DNA from: Gossypium raimondii
Lineage: Eukaryota; Streptophyta; Magnoliopsida; Malvales; Malvaceae
Reading direction: 5' to 3'
Assembly (NCBI RefSeq): GCF_025698545.1
Contig: NC_068569.1
Span: forward strand, 4,712,001-4,776,000
DNA length: 64,000 bases
Shown here: piece after piece, positions 1 to 11,205 of the stretch
Position numbering within the stretch: the first letter of the stretch is position 1
Layout of the letters: each line of letters begins with the position of its first letter
Made by a program: the position numbers and the translations under genes
The notes under the pieces: model-generated
The model's input: the letters and a program-made list of their open reading frames with translations, nothing else
Databases searched by the model: none
What the model was told of the DNA's origin: nothing

Positions 1-1093
1 GGGACAACTCCAAACCCATACATGTTACTGCGATCCACTTCGACTTCTATGTCCGTACGCTTCGCGAACCTTCCTTTGATTCTCGGCCTCATCTCTGCGT
101 ATGCTTTTCTGGAGGCGTAACGGATCGTCTTCTCGAATTTCCTGTTCTTTCTCTTCTCCCTGTACCTCAGCACCCTTGCTTCTCTGTCCGCCGGTGATAG
201 CTGCACCGTCTGATGTGTTGACTCAGGCCCTCTTCCGTACGGGTTTGATATGTCCGTCATCGTACTTCCGTCTGGGACTACCCCAACATCCAATGATGAT
301 GATGATACCTGTAAACCAATATCGAAAACCAAAGTTCAAATTTAAATTCAGAATGACAATACTACTTTGTAATGGTGAAATGTTTCGAAGCTCGTTTGCT
401 TACGCTGTGGCTGATGAAGTTGGGGTTGTAGCCATAAGAGAAGGATTTGGATCCGGTGAAGTCCAAGTCGAAACAGTGATCGTTAGCCGACGGAGCTTGA
501 ACATTCTTGCTTTGGACAGGGACCACCCCATCGGTGCCGGAGCTGTTCTGCTCCCGGGCATCCATTTTTGGATCCCCATGCCCGTAATCTAGATCCAGAA
601 ACGGGTCCATCTCCGAGAACACGTACTGCCCCGAGTTCACGTCCGGGCTGTCCACAGCCTTATGGTTAGGGTTCGGAAGCAGCCACGATGCCGCCTCCGC
701 TTCCTCCCGGCTGACATCAGCGTCTCCGTCCACGTCGGAGAAGTAACGCTCCTCCAGAAACTTAACAACTCCGTTGGGTTTGACGGCTGGGACTGAATTG
801 ACGGAGTCGTAGAAGGGGGTTACAGGGAGGCGCTCGTGTCGGCTAGCAAGAGGGTTGGCGGAGTGGATGTCACGGTCGCAGGTAATACAGAGAGCGGCTG
901 CATCGGCCTTGCAAGTGACGTGAGCGGGCGCTTGCTCGCAGACTTCACAGACCCAAACTCGAGCGTGACGCGAGGCGAGCTTGTTGGCTGCGTGGATTTT
1001 GGAGTCACAGTTGGAGCATAGAAACGCCGAGTCAGCCCGGCAGAAAAGAGTCGCCGTCGCTGATTTGCATGAGTCACACAACTTCGATGCCAT
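1..1093 (-). CDS. COL: CONSTANS-like zinc finger (B-box/CCT) transcription factor, COL3/4/5 type, C-terminus cut by window edge
   Basis: A nuclear transcriptional regulator of the CONSTANS-like family, which acts in light and flowering control. Exon 1 is 404-1093 (230 codons), the intron is 309-403 (GTAAGC donor, TTTACAG acceptor), and exon 2 is 308 down to the window edge; the splice is phase 0. The protein starts [18 protein letters not shown]. It has two B-boxes (about residues 5-45 and 48-90) with the regular Cys/His/Asp zinc ligands, an acidic middle region, and a serine-rich [12 protein letters not shown] motif straight after the junction. A CCT domain follows near the C-terminus ([20 protein letters not shown]) and runs to a YGFGVV end. 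That end matches the VP motif through which CONSTANS proteins contact COP1. About 332 residues are visible and only a few are missing. The two-exon structure and paired B-boxes fit the COL3/COL4/COL5 group; which member it is cannot be settled here. The longer unspliced reading frame ending at 362 is intron read-through. Confidence 0.95.
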
Positions 1094-1886
1094 TTCAACA
1101 ACCCAGTTTGCTAGAAGTTATCTTTTCTCCTCCTCTCTCTTTCTGTGGGTGTGAGCTGAGTTTGGGAAGGCTTTTCAGTTTTAGTTCTGCAGAAAGTTTT
1201 TTTCGGTGGGTTAAGAATAACGAGTTATGCTAAAAAATAATAATATTTAATAGGTATATTTTTACAATATATATCTAATATCTTTAAAATAAATGTATTT
1301 TTTTAAATAATGCGTCTTCTTTTAAGGAAATAATATGTTATTAATAATGAATATGACTTTAAATATAAATTCTAAAACTAATAATTAAAATAGGGTAAAT
1401 TTGAAAAAAGGGTTGATTTTAAATAATAATTAGGATTTAGACTTATTTCTCCAATATTTAAGAACATAGATTGATTTTGGAGAGAGAAATAGAAAACACG
1501 ACTTGCAAGAAGCGTTTTTTATTTCTAAAAATTGTTTTTTTTGTTGGTTTTAAATTTTTGGGGAGAATAATTTATTTGTATTAGTATTTGAGGAGACCCA
1601 TATGATAGATTTAAAATGTGTTTAGGTTTACGGTGGCTCTCAGTAACTTACACTTTTCGTCTATTGTGTTGGGAGGAAACCATCACCTTAGAAGTCCATC
1701 GCATTACAACTCGGGCTTCAGTTCACGGTGGTTATTGATCACAGGTTGAAGTATGATTAGGACTATTGGTTGATCATGGGTTCAAATTTAATGCCACTGG
1801 AAGAAAATGCTTTATAAACCCCATATAAAAGTTTAAGACCATAATCATAATAAAAAGTTAAGGGGTTTTCTGGTATAATCAACTTA
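1094..1886. other. Intergenic: 5' flank of the COL gene
   Basis: The first 100 bp or so on the minus strand are CT-rich (TCTCCTCCTCTCTC on the plus strand near 1125-1140), like a plant 5' leader. The rest is AT-rich sequence without a convincing reading frame. It ends at the TTA target site of the transposon beginning at 1887. Confidence 0.5.
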
Positions 1887-2402
1887 GGGTCTGTTTGATT
1901 GCCAGTAAAATATTTTCCGTAAAATGATTTCTGGAAAATGTTTTACTTTTCTATAATATGATTCTTGGAAAATATTTTCCGGTGTTTGATTGAATCATGT
2001 AAAATATTTTCTTGCTTTTGATTTCCGAAAATATTTTCCTAAAAGTTGTTTTTACATATATTAATATATATTAATAAATTTTATATTTTAAATTGTTTTT
2101 ACATATATTGCAATGATTTATTTATAATTAAATAAATCAAATTAAATATATATAATAATACTCAATTATTAAGTTAGAGTATTAACCGTATGAACTAGAT
2201 AAATGAATCAATGAATCGTAAAGTGGCAGCAAACTTTATTCAAAAAACATTGAAATTCAATTTTATCGTTCAAGATTTGGATGTTTGTATATAATACTGT
2301 CAATGTACACTTCTTAATTTGAACATCTATGGAACTGTCAGGATCTGCCTGCTGAACTTTTTGTGTATGAAGAAAGGGTTGGAACCTGGAAGTTGCGAGT
2401 CA

Positions 2403-2822
2403 CTACAAATACAGAAGGAGCCAAAGATTGAAGAGAGTTAAAGCAAAGGATAGAAACCATAACATGAAAGCCATAGCTGCAGACAATTGATATCTACTGC
2501 ATATCTTTGACGGGCAATATGTCGAGCTGACATTGACCAAAAGACTTGTCACACTAGCAGTTGAGCAAGCTGCGGCTAGTGAGAGAAATGACAAGGCCTG
2601 CAATCAGATAAAACAAATATTTTTACATCAAATTATGATAAGGGATAACACCATGGTGATGATATGCATAATAAGCCATGTAACATACCTAGTCTCCAAC
2701 AATGACAACCAAAGTAGCACTTTGGTTGTCGTGGTAAGCCTTTAACGAACACGGAATATGTATCAACCAATGCTAATGACACACTCTATGGAGTCACTAA
2801 ACCCATGACTGTCACCAAGTAG
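2403..2822 (-). pseudogene. CASP-like protein 5C fragment captured in the transposon
   Basis: Two exon-like pieces of a CASP-like (CASPL5C) membrane protein lie here. The upstream piece (2689-2822) reads YLVTVMGLVTP, then a stop where the family has Trp, then SVSLALVDTYSVFVK, then a frameshift, ending before a GTATG donor. The downstream piece (2403-2597) follows a TTGCAG acceptor and reads LSFLSLAAACSTASV through CPSKICSRYQLSAAMAF to NLWLLLYL and a stop, which is the family C-terminus with its last membrane helix. The first exon, with the initiator Met, was not found. CASP-like proteins are four-helix plasma-membrane proteins. The internal stop, the frameshift and the missing first exon make this a pseudogene. 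The retained intron means the capture was of genomic DNA and not of a cDNA. Confidence 0.8.
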
Positions 2823-3469
2823 CTGCGAAAAAATTTAAAGGAAAATTGGAGATTGATTTATCACCCAACAATTGGTGAGCAACAATGAAAACACAAACAT
2901 TATCTTCTATATCATTATATCTAATGAGCAATTGAACATTATAGTTTGTACCTGCAATTGATCGAACAACACCATAGACAAGGCAAGTTTAGACATTAAA
3001 AGACCTTATCCTATGGCAGTTTTTTATCATTCAATAGCTTCTGTTACTAGTGCAAGGGCTTTGAAATTGCAAGAACATATAAGGTAGGACAACCATGCCA
3101 GTCATAGCAAGTTGGTACTTATGGTCTTATGTCATAGCAAATTGGAACTTATGGTCTTGTACAAATGCTCCCAACATTGTGCATTTTATACAAAAAAAAA
3201 GACACATTTTTTGCATTTCCATTCACCTAGTGAAAACTTTTAACAGAGGAAGGAGAATAACAAATAATTTCAATCTGAATAGAGTCGAAAATAAGAAGTC
3301 CGGAAATCCTGCCTTGGATAACAAATATCATCAGCAAATAAGTTATACAGGTTTCTTCTCACTGCAGTATAGTAGAAACAAACTTTTATTGCCTACAAAG
3401 GATGGAAGATTCTAACTCAAGCCTTAAAATAGTTCATCTACCTACAATTGCACTTCTCATTAGGCAGGT

Positions 3470-3780
3470 AGCTTCTTCTCTTAAGTTTCGTGGATTTCGG
3501 CAACAAGAAATACAAGAAATCTACAAGTTCACCGGAGGACTTCCCTGTAAGAATCGAAATGGAAGCTAGAAGTGTTCATTGGTGTGCAGAGAAATCAAGA
3601 TGGCAAAGAAATGCAATTTATAAAATTTGATCTTTACCTTGAACAAAAGATCATAAGCAATATGTTCCCAAGGCAATGTTATAGACATTGAGCAACATTT
3701 GAGAGGTATCATTTCTTCATCGAAGATGAAGTGGCGAATTAACGATAAGCATTCTTTCTTTGCTATAGATGCAATGAAGT
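3470..3780 (-). other. Unidentified exon-like segments inside the transposon
   Basis: On the minus strand about 50 codons (3778 to 3638) stay open and read SDFIASIAKKECLSLI, later DEEMIPLKCCSMS and ITLPWEHIAYDLLFK, ending at an AAG|GTAAAG donor-like site. A TTACAG acceptor-like site near 3546 is followed by a further open stretch (SSGELVDFLYFLLPK). Amino-acid composition and splice-like borders suggest a third captured gene fragment. I do not recognise the family, and both pieces are bounded by stops in other frames. Confidence 0.35.
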
Positions 3781-4253
3781 CGCTTTACGAACAATAGAGC
3801 CAAGTCCAAACTAAATAAGCATGAAGAAGACATTAAGAATAAACTAAAAGCTAAGTCATTTAGAACATAAGTTAAGCATCTACATGTTTTGCTCCTTTTA
3901 AACTAGACCAAAGCTTACTCGACATGAAATCAACTGCAAGTTTAAAGACTAAATGTGCATGTTTTTCCACGACCATGATTATTTTTGATAAATGAAAAAT
4001 ATGTTGATTAAAAGGCACCAACAAGGGTGTCAACTCGTTGTAAAACTATAGTAAAACAAAATATGTTTAACATATCAATCAATTTCTCACATTCACATTA
4101 ACACAAGCGTAACATATTTATCGATCATGAGCTAGGTTTTGCAAAATTCGAAAGAACAAAAACAGAAGGCAATTCTTGGAAAGATTGATTCCAGGTAGTG
4201 TACCATCATATGCATCCCGGACCATTTGATAGCTGACAAATCTAGAAAAAAGT

Positions 4254-4403
4254 GTGAACCAACTGCAAAATGAGAGGTTGACGAGTACCCATTTCAATTT
4301 CACGCACATTGAAACGGAATCCAAGCAAAGCTTCAAGGAGAGAGCTTTTTCCATCAGTTTGACTGCCGAGGGCTACAATTTTCGGGAATCGGAAACTTCT
4401 CTC
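4254..4403 (-). pseudogene. Dynamin-related (DRP5A-like) GTPase fragment captured in the transposon
   Basis: The minus strand reads FPKIVALGSQTDGKSSLLEA, then LLGFRFNVREIEMGTRQPL and ILQLVH. This is the N-terminal G1 region of a dynamin GTPase (consensus GxxxxGKS), including the following LLGFRFNVRE block typical of plant DRP5A. The rest of the GTPase domain (DTPG and TKLD motifs) is absent. The upstream sequence is a low-complexity Pro/Phe/Leu stretch derived from a GGGAAA-rich repeat at 4440-4510. It is a gene fragment in the same orientation as the CASP-like piece, near the right terminus of the element, and cannot encode a working GTPase. Confidence 0.8.
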
Positions 4404-4699
4404 CGAAGGCCACCGCCATGGCTTGGAGGCGATTGTAGGCTTCGAAACAGGAAAGGGAAAGGGTAGGGGAAAGGGAAGGAGAAGAAGAAGGGGAAAGGGG
4501 AAAGGGGAGAAGAATGGGTCATTTTCTGGAAAATGTCTTACCAAATTCAAAACGGTAAGACATTTTCCTAAAACAACAACTCCTTTTCCCGTGTTTTGTA
4601 AAATATTTTACAATAGGAAATCATTTTCCCCCAATCAAACACCGGAAAATGTGGAAAACCAATTCCGAAAAATATTTTCCCCTATCAAACAGACCCTTA

Positions 4700-6128
4700 T
4701 TCTTTTTGTCTCCATCTCCACCAAAGCAGTATCCTTAACCTCATTGCCTATAACTTGTGACAGAGTTTGGGACAAAAGGACTTTCAAGAGGGGAGTGACT
4801 AGCACAATAGAGAAAAAGCTGCAACTCGAGTCGGGACGGCAATGATTGTAGTTATTAATGAGTTCTTTAATCACAACAATGATTATGGACGCATTTTCTA
4901 TTTCTCTCTCTAAAATCGATTTATTTCCCTAGATATGAGAAAAATCGACCTAATTTCCTAATTATTTTTTGAAATTTTCATATTCTATTAATTTACCCAA
5001 TTAAAATATGAAATAAAACATAATAAAAAATAAAATTAAATATATATTTTCAAATATATAAAAATTAATATAGATATTAATATTTTTATAAATAATTATG
5101 ATAGAAATATCCATAGTCAATTTATGTTATGTTTGATAAGTATTGAAAATTTTATTACGTTTATAACATAATGTAAGATAATGAGATTGAAATGTGTTAT
5201 ATTTATTTAGGCGTTTAATTGATGAAACGTAAATTATTAAAAATATTTTTTAAATTATTATTGTATTTTAGTTATTTTTAGTCTTAATTTTTATAAAATT
5301 ATGATAAATTATAATTATTTTTATTTTTATTTACAAACTATATATTACTGAGTAGAGTAAAATATAATGTTGAAATGAAATTATAAATCATAATTATAAT
5401 AAATTAAGGAAAGTGAATTATAATCACAATTAATACATTAATATATAAATCATTAGAATCAATATAATAATTATAATTTAAAGTATCACATCTATTATTT
5501 CATAGATAGAAAAGAGATATTTTATATTTAATTAGTATTAAATTTTATTTGAAAAATAGATTAAAATAAAACAAAAAACAAAAGGGTAAATTGGTTTGAA
5601 TTTTAAAATTAGGCCTATAATCTAATATTACCTAACGAATAAGTGATAATGAGGTTATATTCTATATGGATAAATATAAAATTTAGATATGAATTTTGTT
5701 TCAATGTGGAAATTAATATGTGAACTTGGATTTGATGCAATTATACACATGAAACTTGAATTTGTGATTCATATGCGTACATGAAACTTTTTTAATTTAA
5801 TGTACACATTTAAAGAAATGCATGTATATACTTATTTTCATATTAGATAGTTTACACATGTAATACATTATATTGACATTATTTATGAATGTGAGATTAC
5901 GAATGATTAAATGAATGTGAGAATAGTGGACTATTCTCACAAGGCAAAAACATAATGTTTTTAAAGAGAAAATTTAAAATTTAGTTTTTAAATGCATTTT
6001 AGCATCGTATTAAATGTTTAAAGTTATTAAAATAAAAAAAATTAAGAAAATATTAACTTAATTTTTTTAAAGAAATTTTATTATGTATTTTAGTTTTTAG
6101 AAAATAAAATATTTGAAATCTAATATAA
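4700..6128. other. Intergenic, AT-rich, no gene seen
   Basis: About 1.4 kb of very AT-rich sequence. It has no reading frame with a recognisable motif, no RNA gene and no clear repeat boundary. It ends at the ATATT target duplication (6129-6133) of the Copia element. Confidence 0.5.
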
Positions 6129-6133
6129 ATATT

Positions 6134-6737
6134 TGTTAGTTCAAAACTCCGGTAAAGAAAATCTCGAACAGAAAAAGAAGAAATAAGACAGGCTCCAAGT
6201 CGTGTATCAAGCCACTATCTTTAAGGTTATATTCGCCCCCACTTACATTCGGTGTGCAAATGAGTTCCAAGCAAATTAACCTCAAGGATACAATGAAGCC
6301 AATGACTATTTGCGTTTTGCACTGATGAGAATAGTCCACTATGCACTGAGTAATGTATAACAAAAAACTCAATTTCTACAAAGGATTTCTGTAGTAATAC
6401 TTTATAGAATAATCTAATAATATTAGAAAATGAAGGAAGGAAAGAAAGAATATTAGAATTCGTTGATATCTTTCTAAATGAAATCTCATTCCTATTTATA
6501 AGAATTTTCATGTCTCTTCATAGAGACATTTTCAATAGGTGTCTTTATGAATAAATAAATAATAATTATTCATTTAATTTTGTAACTATTCAAATAATAT
6601 TTTTGAATAGTTATAATTCTTTTAAAAATCAAATGATATAACTTTTGACCAATGATCAAAAGATTTATCTTTTAATTAATTACACTCATTCATTTATAGT
6701 TATTGGGATACTATAAATATTTGAAAATGTTCCAACA
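6134..6737 (-). repeat. 3' LTR of the Copia element
   Basis: On the minus strand it starts TGTTGGAACA and ends GAACTAACA. It matches the copy at 11206-11826 over its whole length with scattered substitutions. A TATA-like CTTATAAATAG lies near 6492-6502 on the minus strand. It lacks a 19-bp stretch (cacacaatcgaaactcgaa, near 11240) present in the other LTR. Confidence 0.93.
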
Positions 6738-7288
6738 ATCTCTCCCCATTTTCAAAATATTTAGATTTTGATATTCTTGGAAATCAATTTGCATAAATAA
6801 AGGTGTCTTACGATTGAACCTTCACTTAGTGAAAACATGTTAAAGTTAATAGAAATTGCATGGTAGACTAAGCTTTGAACCAACTATTCCATTTGATTAA
6901 CTAGACACATCTCACACAATGATTTCAACATCAGTCAATGCATAGTATCTAGGGACACTATTATGGCCATGTGTCTATATCCTCTTTTCATAAGTGTTGT
7001 TAGAGCCAAGCCCTTAAGCTCCTAGAAAGCGGTCACACTTCCACTCACATAGGTAGATCTCATCAAAAGTGTTACCGTAATTATAACACTCTAATATATT
7101 TATGTTATGGGTCCATTAAGAGTACATTACTCATCTTTCCGTTATCATTACGGGTACCTAGCACTTTAATTTTAGGATGGATTTATTTATAGTGCTAACA
7201 GTCACATACTAATAGTGTATTTTGTCTCATTGAACTCAAGACTTGACGTTATACCAAGCGTTGAGTCGAGTTTCCATCATGGGTGACT

Positions 7289-10200
7289 CTAATTAATAGG
7301 CTTGAGTCCCATCTCTTTTGAGGTCCTTTTTACTACATCTCTAGCAAGACTTTTTGTCAAATGATCTGCCAAATTTTCACTTGACCTCACATAATTAACA
7401 GTGATCACTCCATCAGAGATTAATTGTCGAACATAACAATGTCTTAATCCAATGTGTCTAGACTTTCCATTATATACTTGACTATATGCTTTTGCTAGAG
7501 TAGCCTCACTATCACAACGGATAGAAATATGTGAAATTGGCTTAGGCAATAAAGGTACATCATAAAGCAAATTTCTTAACCATTCTGTTCTTTAGATGTA
7601 GCGACTAATGCAATAAGTTTTGCTGCCATGGTGGAATCAGTAATACATGTTTGTTTCTTGGAACCCCAAGAAATGACTCCTCCACTAAGAATGAAGATCC
7701 ATCCACTAATAGATGCATGATCTTCCAAACTTGTAATCCAACTAGCATCCGAATACCCTTCTAAAACTGGAGGATATCCATTATAACACAATCCATAATT
7801 AATAGTTTTCTTTAAGTACCTAAATACTCTATTCAAAGCTTGTCAATGCAAACTACTTGGATTACTTGTGTACCTACTCAATTTTCCAATAGCATATGCA
7901 ATATCTGGTCTTGTACAAGTCATTATATATATAAGACAACCAATTAGACTTGCATATTTCAATTGATCAATTTTCCTACCAGCATTAGATACTAATTTTA
8001 ATTGAAGATCCATAGGTGTAGATGCTGATATACAGTTGAAAAGATCAAACTTTTTAAGCACATTTTCAATGTAATGTGATTGTGATAAAGCTATAGTGCT
8101 TTCATCTTGGGTTATTTTAATCCCAAGAATAACTTCTGCTACACCCATATCCTTCATAGCAAAGTTGTTTGACAAGAATTTCTTTGTGTTTTCTATTTGT
8201 TCCAAATCCGTGCCAAAAATGAGCATGTCATCTACATATAAGCAAATTATGACACCTTTTTCATTTTCAAATTTGCCAATTATCGGATTCATTTTATTTT
8301 ATAGCCATTACCTAAAACAACCTTGTCAAACTTTTGGTGCCATTTTTTTGGTGCTTGTTTAAGCCCATATAAAGATTTAACAAGCTTACATACCTTATGC
8401 TCTTGTCCTGGAACAACAAATCCTTCCGGTTGCTCCATGTACACTTCCTCTTCCAATTCACCATTTAAAAATGCAGTTTTAACACTCATTTGGTGAACAA
8501 CCAAATTATATATAGAGGTAAGTGATATTAAGAGTCTAATTGTAGCAATTCTTGCTGCTGGAGCATAGGTATCAAAGTAATCAATACCTTGTCTTTGTGT
8601 AAAACCTTTTGCTACCAACCTTGCTTTAAATTTATCAATGGTTCCATTAACCTTCATTTTCTTTTTGAAGATCCATTTACAACCTATTGGTTTGGAACCT
8701 GGTGGAAGATCAACTAAGATTCAAGTTTGATTTCCCATTATTGAATCCATCTCATCATTTATTGCTTCTTTCCAAAAAGTAGAGTCTTGAGATTTCACTG
8801 CCTCTTCAAATGTAATAGGATCAGATTCAGTATTATAACAATAAGGTATCTTGTTGCATATACTTTCACATTTTCCTTCTACAAGAAACATAATGAAATA
8901 TGGTCCAAAATCTTTAACATTTTTAATCCCCTTACTTTTTCTTAATTCTTGACAAGATTCATCATTATTATCAATTTGTTTCAATGGAATCTCATTCTCA
9001 TTTGAAGAATGAACCAATTGTTGTGGTTGTAATTGTCTTGATATAGAATTAAATCTATTTTCATCAAAAATAGCATCTCTTGATTCAATAACAGTATTAA
9101 TTGAAATTGAATCATTTGGTTCAATTACCATGAACCTATATGCCTTGCTATTATGTGCATAACCTATAAATATGCATTCAATTCCTCTTTCACCTAACTT
9201 TTTACGTTTAGGTGTTGGAACTTTTACAATAGCTCTACAACCCCAAACCTTCAAATAATTAATGTTTGGTTTCCTTTTCTTCTATTGTTCATATGGGGTT
9301 ATTTTAGTTTCCTTATTAGGAACTCTATTCAATATATGGCAAGCTGTTAGAACAACTTCTCCCCCAAAACCTTGTCCCAGACCTGAATATGATAACATTA
9401 AATTTACCATTTCAGTCAAGACTCTATTTTTTCTTTCAGCTACACCATTTTGTTATGGTGTGTAAGAGGCTGAAACTTGATGGACAATTCTAGTGAATTC
9501 AAAATAACTTGGATTATAGTATTCTCCACCTCTATCCAATCTTAAGCACTTGATAAATGATTCACACTGAAGTTCAACTTCAGATTTATAAAATTTAAAT
9601 TTATCAAGCGCTTCATCTTTTGAATGCAATAAATATACATAACAATATCTAGAACAATCATCAATAAAAGTAACAAAATATTTCTTTCCACCTAATGTAG
9701 GAGTATTATGCATGTCACATAAATCACTATGTATCAAATCAAGTAATTTTGTTTTCCTTTTAACCTTAGAGAAAGGGTTTCTTGTAATTTTAGTCAACAT
9801 ACATGTATTGCATTTTCAATATTATTATTAAAACAGAATTAAATCTAATTTATACATGTCATTCAAATTTCTATAATTCAAATGACCTAATCTATAATGC
9901 CACAAACAAAAGATTCAACCATATAAGCGAAAATAATATTTTTATTCTTATTAATAATATTGAGTTTGAACATGTTCTCATACATATACCCTTTCCACAC
10001 AAAAATTCTTCCCTTAGACAAAATAAACTTATCTGCTTCAAAAACAAGTTTGAAACCAAATTTATTCAACAGACTTCCAGACACTAAATTATTTCTAACT
10101 TCTGGTACATAATATACATCATTTAAGGTTAAAACCTTTCCAGAAGTGAATTGTAGTTCAACAGACCCTTTGCCTTTGATTGCTGCGGTGGAAGAACTTC

Positions 10201-11187
10201 TCATGTACAAGACATTGCCATTTGCACATTGTGTGAACTTTGTGAACATGCTTTTATCTTTGCACACATGTTTGGTTGCTCCAGTATCAATCCACTATGT
10301 ATTATCATCTTGTGCCATATTAATTTCAGATATCATTGCAATGAACTTTTCGTTATTATCAGCCTTAGAAGATGATTTCTTTTTTAAAAATCGACATTCA
10401 TTCTTGAAATGTCTCGGCTTTCCACAATGATAGCATGAGCCCTTTTGTTTCTTTTTGAACTTAGGTGCTCTATCAGTCTGTTTGAACTTTCTCTTGAATG
10501 GTTTAGTAGTCTGTACTTCCTTCGTAACACGTACTTTGACATTTTCAGAATTTAGGTTCTGATCTTGTTTTCGATACTCTTCTTCAATACGAAGATGATT
10601 TGCCAAAGCCTCAGGAGATATTTCCTCTTTATTATGTTTTAGACTTATTTTAAAGTATTTCTAAGATGGAGGAAGTTTGTCTATTATGGAGAATACCACA
10701 ATCATTTCATCAATTTTCATACATATTGCTTAAATTGATTCAACATATTTTCAATATCACGAAATTGTTCCATAACAGAACGACCATCAACCATTTGATA
10801 ATTATTGAAACGGCTGACAAGAAATTTCTTACTTGTAACATCTTCGGTCATGTATCTTTCCTCCAATTTGTCCCATAATTCTTTAGCGGTGACCTCGTTT
10901 TGGTAGGTATCGAACAAACCATCAGACAAACCATTCAATATATGGCCCATGCACATGTAGTCAGCATTGTCCCATTTTTGTTTTTCTCGGGTTGCAGAAA
11001 CAGATTCGTTTTCATTCTCTTCAGGTTTTGGAGTATCCAAAACATAAGCAATCTTCAAAGTTGATAATAAGAAGTGCATCTTTTTCAGCCATCGTTGAAA
11101 ATTGCCACCGTCAAACCGATCAAGTTTAACAAAGTTGGAAGCCAACTCCCTTAGTGTTCCACTTTCATGTGTTGTGGTAGTCATCAT
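7289..11187 (-). pseudogene. Copia gag-pol polyprotein, broken by stops and frameshifts
   Basis: Gag starts at 11187 (MMTTTTHESGTL) and runs to a stop at 10717. The gag C-terminus with a CCHC knuckle (CYHCGKPRHFKNEC) is at 10295-10606. The protease site follows, reading IDTGATKHVC after an in-frame TAG that replaces a Trp codon. Integrase covers about 9270-9900: an HxxxGH-type zinc motif (WHYRLGHL), catalytic region FIDDCSRYCYVYL, and a TP-stop-QNGVAERKNR segment holding the last acidic residue. Reverse transcriptase is 7843-8657, with FNGELEEEVYMEQPEGF-like and YVDDMLIF motifs and a frame change at about 8290. RNase H/tail is 7289-7836 (YSDASW and a C-terminal ENLADHLTKSL). The family normally makes one continuous polyprotein; here at least five breaks separate the domains. 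Confidence 0.92.
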
Positions 11188-11205
11188 GAAATATAACCTT
11201 AAAAT

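Larger units (their letters stand above)
1887..4696. mobile_element. Non-autonomous PIF/Harbinger-type DNA transposon carrying host gene fragments
   Basis: The ends are inverted copies: GGGTCTGTTTGAT at 1887 and ATCAAACAGACCC ending at 4696. Sub-terminal similarity continues (AAAATATTTTCC and CCGGTGTTTGATTG on both sides). Both ends are flanked by TTA (1884-1886 and 4697-4699), the target duplication used by PIF/Harbinger elements. The element is 2,810 bp long and I see no transposase in it. Instead it holds broken pieces of at least two unrelated genes in minus orientation (CASP-like and dynamin-like, listed separately), with introns partly kept. This is the organisation of a Pack-type element. 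Neither end contains a second inverted terminus close by, which argues against two separate MITEs. The 3-bp duplication alone is weak evidence; the matching ends carry the call. Confidence 0.75.

Noticed and set aside
101-592. Plus-strand open frame of 163 codons opposite the COL gene
   Set aside because: It overlaps both COL exons in antisense and has no domain; a shadow of the real gene.
4118-4354. Open frame of 78 codons considered as a further dynamin exon
   Set aside because: Only its upper part overlaps the dynamin-like piece in another frame; the remainder does not resemble later dynamin exons.
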